Below, piece after piece: positions 45,310 to 54,380 of a stretch of 64,000 nt of DNA. The notes below the pieces were generated by a model. The model had not been told where the DNA came from, ran no database searches, and was given only the letters and a program-made list of their open reading frames with translations. Source of the stretch: Gongronella butleri (taxonomy: Eukaryota > Mucoromycota > Mucoromycetes > Mucorales > Cunninghamellaceae); the NCBI GenBank assembly GCA_025201375.1, contig JAIWZP010000021.1:434001-498000 (forward strand). The letters run 5' to 3'. The position numbers and the translations under genes were made by a program. Every line of letters begins with the position of its first letter. Within the stretch, counting starts at the first letter, position 1.

Positions 45310-47010
45310 TCATTTTGAACACGCACGTTTTTTGAATTTTGCCGGCCTGCTGTGCCTCCAGAAATTATTTTACAACCTACTTGCCTGTTAATGAAACTTG
45401 CGTCATGGCGTAAACTGTAGCTCAGTGCTCAACACAGACCCGACCGATTTTTTTTGGACACGAAAATGTAAAAATGCGTGTTTTCAGACTTTGCCGGCCT
45501 GCTGTGCCTCCAGAATTTTTTTTACAGCCTACTTGGTTGCCCGCCAATGAAACTTGCGTCCTAGCTTAAGCTATAGCTCCGTGCTCAATACAGACCCGTC
45601 TGATTTTTTTTTGGACACGAAAATGTAAAAATGCGTGTTTTCAGACTTTGCCGGCCTGCTGTGCATCCAGAATTTTTTTCACAGCCTACAGCACTGTACC
45701 GTCCCCTACCAAAAAAAGTGTCCCCTAGTCAATTTTTCTGCAGTGTCAGCCGTAAAATTTATCACTTTAATCTCATCTGTATTGATCAATAATGGCTCCA
45801 ATGACATGAAATTTTATACAAACATACAATGGTTTGGAGGTATAAAAAAGACTCTAAAATTATAAAATGAATAATATAGTGAGCGGTTTTTGAAATAGAG
45901 CAAAAAAGGTGAACCTGACGCGTCACGTGACGCGACGCGTACCCAAGCATATACAATGGCCTGTGGAGATGAATTGACATTAATTATGAATCAATATCTC
46001 CAAATTTTTCTGAGACAATCATGTAGATGTCTCATTATTTTTGTCAATTCATTTTAGGGCACATGCGTCATGCCGGAGCGTAGCGTGCCAATTGGTCAAA
46101 TTGTCACTGTGACGCGTCGGACGCGTCATTTGCCGCGATTTCCTTAGTGTGACCGTGATGCCTTACCTGGTTGATATAATCACAACTACAGTACTCAATA
46201 GTATCCACTCTTAGGCTTTCAAATTAAATGGTTATCATATTTTCAAGCCAACAAAGAGATTAAATTTGTTTGATAGAGATATAATCCTTTTTCCATGGTT
46301 TTTTGATGCTTGGCGCGTCACAGTGACAATTTGACTAATTGGCACAATGCGCTCCGGCATGACGCATGTGCCCTAAAATGAATTGACAAAAATAATGAGA
46401 CATCTACATGATTGTCTCAGAAAAATTTGGAGATATTGATTCGTAATGTCAATTCATCTCCACAGGCCATTGTATATGCTTGGGTACGCGTCGCGTCGCG
46501 TGACGCGTCAGGTTCACCTTTTTTGCTCTATTTCAAAAACCGCTCACTATATTCATTTTATAATTTTAGAGTCTTTTTTATACCTCCAAACCATTGTATG
46601 TTTGTATAAAATTTCATGTCATTGGAGCCATTATTGATCAATACAGATGAGATTAAAGTGATAAATTTTACGGCTGACACTGCAGAAAAATTGACTAGGG
46701 GACACTTTTTTTGGTAGGGGACGGTACAGTATCATACTTGCCCGCCAATGAAACTTGCGTCATGGCGTAATAGTGTACAGTAAGCTATAATAATAGCTCC
46801 GTGCTCAATACAGACCCGCCCAATTTTTTTTGGGCACGAAAATGTAAAAATGCGTGTTTTCAGACTTTGCCGGCCTGCTGTGCCTCCAGAATTTTTTCAC
46901 AGCCTACTTGCCTGCCAATGAAACTTGTGTCATGGCGTAAACTATACAGTAGCTCCATGTTCAATACAGACCCACTTGATTTTTTTGGACTCGAAAATGT
47001 AAAAAACTAT
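45310..47010 (+). repeat. Tandem repeat, ~160-bp unit, four copies, split by a foldback element
   Basis: Units run from the TTTGCCGGCCTGCTGTGCC landmark (45338, 45488, 45647 and 46866) through CCAATGAAACTTG and GTGCTCAATACAGACCC to TGGACACGAAAATGTAAAAA. The spacing between the second and third landmarks is about 157 bp. The third unit is interrupted by a 1046-bp foldback element; with it and the footprint insertions removed, the unit length is again about 160. One further solo copy lies near 29.3 kb. Noncoding. Confidence 0.85.
45689..46734. mobile_element. Nonautonomous foldback element, copy 2, with TA target duplication
   Basis: Arms of about 410 bp (to about 46115 and from about 46312) are inverted copies around a ~190-bp spacer. 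The neighbouring repeat units give the empty site ACAGCCTACTTGC; here TA is present on both sides (45687-45688 and 46735-46736), so insertion duplicated TA. Ends read CAGCACTGTACCGTCCCC and GGGGACGGTACAGTATCA. Compared with copy 1 the element lies in the opposite orientation, spacer included. There is no transposase frame. The TA duplication and CAG-type end place it with Tc1/mariner/pogo-type nonautonomous elements. Confidence 0.88.
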
Positions 47011-49245
47011 GACACAGCACCAACCACCGCCTGCGGTGAGTAGCGGAGGGCATTAGAGCCGAAGGCTCGCCACGTCGCCCGGAAGCTACGGTACTGTAGT
47101 TCAACGCAAAATTTGCAACAAAAAAGCTTAGACCCCCAAAGCGCAATGACCATTACTTTTGAAAAGTTCAGGGGTCATTCAGGGGTCACATATTTCAATC
47201 TCAGAAAGTGCTAAATTTGGAAAATTTCGAACTCCGAGTGATCAATGCATCCCAAACAGGCAACTCTGACAATTTGCTATTGGCACGCAAAATGACAGGT
47301 CGCCCCAACGTATGAAAAAAGTCCAAAGAGTGACGCATGAACGGCGATCGACTGAGAAAAATGGCCTACTTTGGGTAAGATTTTTTGCAAAAATTTAAGG
47401 TTTGAAACTTCCAAATTAAGGTCGTGGATTGCATGGAATTTTTTTACAGTAGTTTCTTTATTTTTTATTTTGCATACTTTTGTGTGCTGAATGGCTGGAC
47501 TGCACGCTGCAACTACAACAGTATCATCATACAGTAATAACTACTGTACCGGTATGATAGCTGGGGAAATGACCGATGCAAAAAGCTAAAACCCAAGCTA
47601 GCGCACTGCAAGTCATCCCATTACTGTAGATGCTTTGCCCTCCTGTTTTTTGTTCGTAAAAATGCATTAAAAATCAGAGGTTGACTAGACCACCGCCGTT
47701 GTCGAGTAAATCGTGATTAAAGATTTTGTTCAAAAAAAAGTGGATTTTCTCTGTGCTCAGTTTTGATCAGATCGCAGTGCAACTTGTTTCATCCAACAGA
47801 GATTCAGCAGCTGCAATCTGCACGTTAAAAGCAACGTGGGTTGTTTTTCCAGTTGTCGATCAAAATAAGTTTTAAAATTAATCCAAAGTTTGACCGACTT
47901 TTTCATGCATGCGTGCAAAGGTCGTCCATCATCGAGAGTGGTGCAAACAATCCGAAAGTGACACCCAAGTGTGTTTCTTTCGATCGATGCCATTTTCACC
48001 GCGATCCATAAATATATATTTTCGAGACCTCGTGTGCTAAATTTGTGAAAATACTGTAACGGCATTTTCGGTAAGAGACTGGCAGCATTTTTAAAAAATT
48101 ATAAAAAGGGATCGTGGCCGGGCGCCAGGCAATCAAAATGAAAATGTCGACATCATGCCGACAGCGTTTTGGATCGTCGACAATCCCGCTCAATGCGACT
48201 GAACCATCGCTGCCTCATCATGCAGCCTTGAATACGTACAACAGTATCATACTTCATACAGTATCATATTGATCAAAAGAGACGAATGAGCGCGCAGCAA
48301 TGATTGACATACATTACAGTAACTATGAGACAACACCACGCTCCTTCTTCCGCGTAATTCGCCTTTGAAATTATATATCATATGATATATACTGTATTCG
48401 CTCATTTGCTCGTTGTTACAGTACTGGTGGACTGGCCACCAGATCTCTTTTTTGGCATGATGTTTCAACTTTCATTATTTCTCCATGCCCTTTACTGTAT
48501 GATACAGTATCTTGTGGATGAGTTGGTGTAATTCTCGACTTTTATTTTTCGATTTTTGTGTGGTGCTTCAGTCGCGGCTGCTTTTGGGTTTGCGCGTGAC
48601 TTGTTGCCAACGAGTTTTGGCGGCTACTCATGGAGCCCCAATGATGCTTCTAGCTTGTCATTACAAGTTACAGTAGGACACGTTGCAGGGTATTAAATGC
48701 GGGATTGGCCCGCATTATCATAAATCACAATCTCAGTGATTTTTCTGAAAATCGGCAGCACCCCATTAGGTTTATATCATGTCAGAAAAGACTGCCGCTT
48801 TTTTTATGTGATCCAGAACCGAAATTTGCAATTTTTTTCTGTGATATACCAAGACCCTTGTGCATTGTTGTGCATGCTGGCGAGAAAGTAGAGGATTTTG
48901 AATGCAATTGGATTTTGCAATTGTACAAAGTCCGTTCATCGTGAAAGCCAGGCGGACGAAAAAAAAATGCGGGGGCACGTCTCCTTCCAATGGGCTCAAA
49001 TCACATGCGCCTAGCACACGAATTTGGCGTTCTATGACCTGAAAATGGATTTTAACGGCCAACAGCCTGAACAAACTTCGATTTTGATTTTTTTGAGTGA
49101 ATAGGGTGCAAGGGAGAGCACAGTACGTGCGAATTGCATTAAAACGATGGTCTCGCAAAGCACGACCAAGTAAAAGGTCTGAAACGATTTTTTTTTTTTT
49201 TTTTTTTGGCGCGCGGCCGCCAAGCTAAGCTTTAAAGTCAGCGCT
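47011..49245. other. Noncoding repeat-rich stretch before family gene F
   Basis: Contents: two perfect small hairpins (47025-47038 and 47056-47068), many TACAGTA/TACTGTA heptamers, a fragment of repeat R2 at about 48345-48440 (CTTCCGCGTAATTCGCC, TTCGCTCATTTGCTCG), and otherwise sequence I cannot place. No frame shows coding character. The last 100 bases are T runs that form the leader of gene F. Confidence 0.6.
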
Positions 49246-49310
49246 GCTCCTTTTTTTTTTTTTTTTTTTTTTTACTGTTTACCTCTTGTTTCCTTTTTTA
49301 CCTCTGTTTG

Positions 49311-50777
49311 ATGTCTCTTAGCAACAGCGAGCTGAATCTGACGCTTCGTAGCTTGGTGCACCGTTTAGAGTGTCTTGACCAGCGTTTGCGTGGCCTGCAG
49401 GACGGACACATGGAATTGCTGACAAGTCAGGCGGCGGTGCTTGACCACATTGCGCGTCTTGACGCGACGATGGCAACGTTGGCTTATCCGACGCCACAGG
49501 TGGCAGCCGACGTGGTGGCACGACATTTGGCTACGCTTCCTCGGTTGACAGGAATGGCGGCGGCGGCTGCGACCGCGCCACACGGTCTTGCAATGTCGAA
49601 TGGCGGCGTGGGTGCGCGCGAATTCCATCACCAAGCGGGCCATCAACACATTTCACCAGGACCTGACGCGTCCAAACCGGCAACACCGGTGCCTTCGCGC
49701 GCCATCCTTGTCCAGTCTACATCCCCTCAGCCGTCCATCTCCTCTCTCAAGCGACATTCGCCGACGCCGACTGCCAGCCAATTGTCAGCATCTGTGCAGT
49801 CATTGACACCCGAGGCATCGACAGCGCGACCACAGGACAATGACAACACTCAAAATGTGGCCAATAACCCATTCGACGCGCCCAGAAATATTAACGGCAA
49901 CATCAACATCAATAGCAGTATCAAGATCAACAGCAACAACCGACGTAGCAGCAGCAGAATCAGCACAAAGACGGACACTCCAGTCACGCCAATTGTGTCG
50001 TCGGAGGCGTCAATAACGAAACAGACCCCGGATCCTGTGGCAACACTCGCTGTGAAGGCTTCCAAAGAGCAACAAGACAAAGGAGACGATGATGGCGACC
50101 GCCCACGACCCGCAATCATGAGCAACATCAAAAGGACAAGGAGCAATGGCGGTGAAAAAAGGAAAAATGACTCAAGCACGCGTGAATCTGGGTCGATCAA
50201 GCGACAAAAAGCGCCATTCGCCGCGCCCAAGCGCGAACGCAGGCAGGCAGCCGCGATTGCCGCGTCCAAAATTGTCGCGAATGCCGTGTCGTCTCAACGT
50301 CGGGGACCGGGGCCCAGCCAATCCCCTGCACCGTCCAACCAAGAAGATCCACCCAAAAAAGTTGTTGCCAAGGCAGCAAAAGACATGAAGAACACACCCA
50401 AGATGATTACCAAGATTGTGCCCGCTGATCCGATAGGTGTGAAATACTCAAGAACGACCATCACATGGATTCTCCAGCAAGCAATGGACAAAGCGCCCTT
50501 CACGTCAACACGTCGTGCTAATGAGCTGTGTGACAGCTTGTTTGACTTGTTCAAAATCACCTATCTTCGGTATTTGCCTAAGGATATCCCGTCAGCAAGC
50601 ACAAAGTGGAATGACCTCGACACCAATACACAATACAAAATCACGCATTCATATAAGATATCGGTGAATAAGACCTTAGGAATTGACCTCACAAAGGCGC
50701 CGCGCATGCTCGCCTATATTGCGTACAGGATCATGTACAGAGAAATGCTCTGTGCGCGTCGCCAAGCTGAAAAATAG
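49311..50777 (+). CDS. Coiled-coil family protein F, diverged C-domain (488 aa, intronless)
   Basis: Sixth, most diverged paralogue, separated from E by the repeat block. The ATG at 49311 follows a long T tract. Residues 5-55 are a coiled coil (LTLRSLVHRLECLDQRLRGL, HMELLTSQAAVLDHIARLD). Residues 80-360 are disordered, with Ser/Pro/Thr, an Asn/Ile-rich repeat (NINGNININSS) and basic patches that could be nuclear localisation signals (NIKRTRSNGGEKRKN, IKRQKAPFAAPKRERR). The C-terminal domain (residues 375-480) still fits the pattern: ITWILQQAMDKAPF, KWNDLDTNTQYKITHSYKIS, LGIDLTKAPRMLAYIAYRIM. LAPAG has become LTKAP. Function unknown. Confidence 0.7.
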   Translation: MSLSNSELNLTLRSLVHRLECLDQRLRGLQDGHMELLTSQAAVLDHIARLDATMATLAYPTPQVAADVVARHLATLPRLTGMAAAAATAPHGLAMSNGGVGAREFHHQAGHQHISPGPDASKPATPVPSRAILVQSTSPQPSISSLKRHSPTPTASQLSASVQSLTPEASTARPQDNDNTQNVANNPFDAPRNINGNININSSIKINSNNRRSSSRISTKTDTPVTPIVSSEASITKQTPDPVATLAVKASKEQQDKGDDDGDRPRPAIMSNIKRTRSNGGEKRKNDSSTRESGSIKRQKAPFAAPKRERRQAAAIAASKIVANAVSSQRRGPGPSQSPAPSNQEDPPKKVVAKAAKDMKNTPKMITKIVPADPIGVKYSRTTITWILQQAMDKAPFTSTRRANELCDSLFDLFKITYLRYLPKDIPSASTKWNDLDTNTQYKITHSYKISVNKTLGIDLTKAPRMLAYIAYRIMYREMLCARRQAEK

Positions 50778-51136
50778 CGGGTGTTTAGGCGCCACCCCAT
50801 ACAAATTCGTTTTTGTTTTTGTTTTGGCCCTCTTTGCTCTCTCTCCCTTCTTGCCTTTTTTTTCAGCCGTTTTCCTAGCCCAATGAACCCTTGAATAATA
50901 AAAAAAAGCCCAATTCGTCCCTTTTGCTACACATTTGCGTGTCATTTGGTCAGCAAAATGTCGTGTGTGGCGGGGCAAGCAACTTTGTGTCACGTGAGAC
51001 GACCAGGGGCCACGCGCTAACCAAAAAATCATGCTGACAAGGGCGCCCACTCCCTTTTTTTTCTTTCGCTCTCACCACACTCTTCCCTCAATTCACTCTA
51101 TTTTTTTTTCCCTCTTGTCGTTGTTTACTCAGTCCT

Positions 51137-52520
51137 ATGGCTAGACAGAGCTATTACGATATTCTTGAGCTCTCGCCCGACGCTCCCAGCAGCGATATCA
51201 AAAAAGCATACCGTCGGCTGGCACTAAAGTATCACCCTGACAAGAACCCGTCACCAGAAGCGGCCGAAAAGGTGAGTGAGCGTCATGAGGCACGGAAGGA
51301 TCTGGAAACAAGCATAGACTGACAATTTGATGCCCTCGTTTAGTTTAAAGAAATCAGGTATGACCCACATTTTCTATTTAAATACGATAAATACGATGGT
51401 GATATCTGGTATCGCTTGTCGGTGCTGATTTTTACATGTCTTTTTTAGCCATGCGTATGAAATTTTGTCGGATCGTACGTGGGCGTGGACGGAATATCAA
51501 AAAAAGCAAATCTGTGGGCTCATTTTTGCGTTTTTTTTTTCTTTTATACCTGATTTAGCCAACAAGCGGCGCGTGTATGATGCAGGTGCCAGCGACGATG
51601 CAGGACCAAGTACTTTTAGTGGCAGCGGCTACAGCGATGTGCCGTTCCCTGATCCTTTCCAGGGCTTCCAGGTACACAAAGCTGCAAAAGAAAGAAAAGA
51701 AGCAAACAAGAGCGCCAGGAGAGACAAGAGCGCGCATCAATGGGCTCTAACCCCCCTATTCACTACAGTTCCATACGCCACAAGACATCTTCTATCAATT
51801 TTTTGGCGTGTCGCACCCATCTCAGCTCTTTGGCACTCATGACCCCGAATTGGACGCCATGCGCAGGATGGATTTTATTCGGAATTCATGTAGGGTCGCT
51901 CTGACAGACCACTGGCGCGTAAAAAAAAAACAAGCTTCATTCTCACTGTGCATATTTTATTTTTCTTTTCAGCGCGCAATCGCATGTTTCAGCACGGGTT
52001 TGGATTTAACAGCGGCCCCGCCGACTTTGGGTCGTGGGACAATGATCCCTTCTTTGAGCGGCACCAAACAATGATGAGCAGCCCGTTCATGGGATTTGAC
52101 ATGCAGCAATCGCCTATGATGTCGTCCTTTAGCTCATCCTCGTCGTCTTCCTTTGGTCATGGCGCTGGGGGATACTCGCAAAGCTCGACCACGACCATCC
52201 GTAATGTTAATGGCGTTCAAGAACGCGTCACCGTCACGGAAGTCACAGATCAACACGTAAGAAATTAAAAAAAAAAGAGAGAAAGCGAAAAAATAAGCAA
52301 ACGAGACAGAAAAGAGACTCAATTCCTTTTTTTTTTCTTTGGGCACGATCTTTAGGGCACGCGTGTTACGGAAGACTATGGGCAAGGACGTCGACGCGTG
52401 CTCGTCAATGGGGTTGAGCATGAAAACACGCTTGGTGCGCAGCCGCAGCCACAGCCACAGATCAGCTACGGGCAGCAACAAAACGGCCGATCGACCCGCT
52501 CCAACTATTTCCCCTTTTAA
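51137..52520 (+). CDS. DnaJ (J-domain) co-chaperone (285 aa, 7 exons)
   Basis: Hsp40 co-chaperone that stimulates Hsp70 ATPase. Exons 51137-51271, 51344-51357, 51449-51474, 51559-51671, 51769-51889, 51973-52256 and 52356-52520 join in frame (858 nt). The J-domain fills residues 1-70: [20 protein letters not shown], the HPD tripeptide in KYHPDKN, then [17 protein letters not shown] across three small exons. Exon 2 is only 14 nt. A Phe/Gly/Ser-rich region with [15 protein letters not shown] follows, then a Ser-rich tract and [20 protein letters not shown] near the end. There is no zinc-finger domain, so it is not class A; the layout resembles DNAJB-type proteins. No signal peptide or membrane anchor, hence probably cytosolic or nuclear. 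Confidence 0.92.
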
Positions 52521-52766
52521 AAATATACCGTGTACGCTGTCTCTCTTTTTTTTTTCGCGTTCCTTTTCTTTTTTTTTTCGTGATCAATCAATAAAGACTT
52601 CGTCCCTCTTCATCAAATAGGAATTGAAGCCCCGCTTGTGGAATAAAAATTGAAACGCGCTCCGCGAGGTCCGCTGTGATTTTCTTTCTCTCTCTCATTT
52701 TTTTTCTTTTCCATTTGCACGCAGTCTGTTGCCCGCTTCTCTATTTTTGCCCCTTTTTCTTGAATC

Positions 52767-54344
52767 ATGAGCGAATCGGAGGGCAGTGTCGGTAAGACAT
52801 GGCACAGCCGATGGCGCACGTGGTGGTTTGACATCGCCTTTTTTTTTTTTTTTTTTTTTTTTGTTTAGACAATCGGCTCAGGGACGTTACCTTGGTGGAC
52901 GAGGAAATAACGAGTGACATGGTGAATTTTACCAATATTGACGACTATTTGGATAAGAAGATCGGTCGCCTGCTGCGAGGTACGAGCGGACAGAGCGGCA
53001 AGAGGCACCAGGACACTCACCAATTCCTTTTGTTTATTTAGCGTCACGTACAAAGTCGCCGTCCGCCAAAGAAATCGCAACGCTCGTGCCCGAAGCGACC
53101 AAATACGGCCTGCGATCATCCCAAATCTCCACCATTCTCGACATCATCTTTACACAGACCGCGAGTGAGTCGAAAAAAGAGATCAAATAGAGGGGAAAAT
53201 CGAAATTGACGTGATTTTACAGGCGTGTCGGCGAGTTTGGCCATGATTCGCCTGCTTGTACCGCGGCGCACGGTGGAAGAGAGCGAAATCACGCGCATCA
53301 TGGGCAATTTGTCGTGTCGCGACTACCCATTGGAGGTGATGGAGGCGCTTGTCATTTGGACCATCGACATTTATGATTTTATCGCGTCCAAACGATTTTT
53401 GCACAACATGTACGGCGTGCTTTTTCATTATTTGTCCATGGAGCGCTTGCGCCCGTGGCTCTGCCACCTTCTCTATATCATGACACAGCGGCACCATGTG
53501 CGTCCATACCGCGCGCGCTACTTGTAATGCAATGGCGTCCTTTTAGGCGGATGAGAGGCACAAGAGAGGGACTGACGCGCTCCCCCCGCTAATTTTTTCT
53601 TTATGCAGGGTCCATCTCATCGACACGACCACGCCAGATCCACAGCTGATTGGCCTTTATACCTTATTTCGACAATATCGCCCGGAGATGGTGGGCTCTC
53701 CCAAGCGCATCTTGCCAACTAAAGCTGTTTCTTTCACGGTAAGCCAAACAGGCATTCAATGGCACATTTCCTCATCTTTCTCTCTTTTTCTTGGATCATA
53801 GACCGCTCGGCCGGAATGGAAAAACAAAATGATCGCAGCACAAGCGCTTTGGCTGGATGAAAACACGCCCAAACCCTTCTCGGATGACATTGACGACAAT
53901 GGCAGCATCTCCGAGCCAATGGCCAATCTCGTATGCTCTTTTACAGCGCGCGAATGGCAATGACAAATGACAAATGGCTCATTTTTCTCGTTTTTAAAAA
54001 AGGCGGTATCCTCAAAACGGCGGCGAGACGACGAATTGCCGCATGTACCAGCTAGTACAAGGGCACGTAGCCGAGGCAAGGGCCGCCAGGCTCAGCGGCC
54101 TGCCGATATGATGCTGATGGTCTGTTGAAATGGAGAAAATCATGGGGTTGGGTTTGGGTTTGGGTTTGGGTTTGTCTGACGCGCTTCATTTTGTCATTTT
54201 GGCACGTATTAGGCGCCTGTCCGGCACGACAAGTTTGATGTGCGGGCAGTGCTCGATCTATTGGAAAACCAGGACATTCCGGTGCTCATTCGTGAGCTAC
54301 TGGACAATCGCATGGCGCAGCACTTGCTGGCCTGTCAGCCATCA

Positions 54345-54380
<36 letters not shown>

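Larger units (their letters stand above)
44853..48675. repeat. Region saturated with TACAGTA/TACTGTA heptamers (transposon footprints?)
   Basis: At least 24 copies by eye: 44853, 44943, 44975, 45017, 45032, 45155, 45268, 46187, 46725, 46776, 46945, 47092, 47445, 47530, 47542, 47622, 48052, 48257, 48315, 48390, 48417, 48493, 48503 and 48669. Equal-base expectation for both words in 3.8 kb is about 0.5. Many extend to TACAGTATSATA. Outside this region, 10.78-11.02 kb and 30404, I noticed none. In two places an aligned repeat copy lacks exactly five bases, so TA has become TACAGTA. That is the classic scar of Tc1/mariner elements with CAG ends. Confidence 0.75.

Noticed and set aside
47011..47110. 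tRNA-like segment with hairpins
   Set aside because: No T-loop GTTCRA sequence, no acceptor pairing and wrong spacing of the arms.
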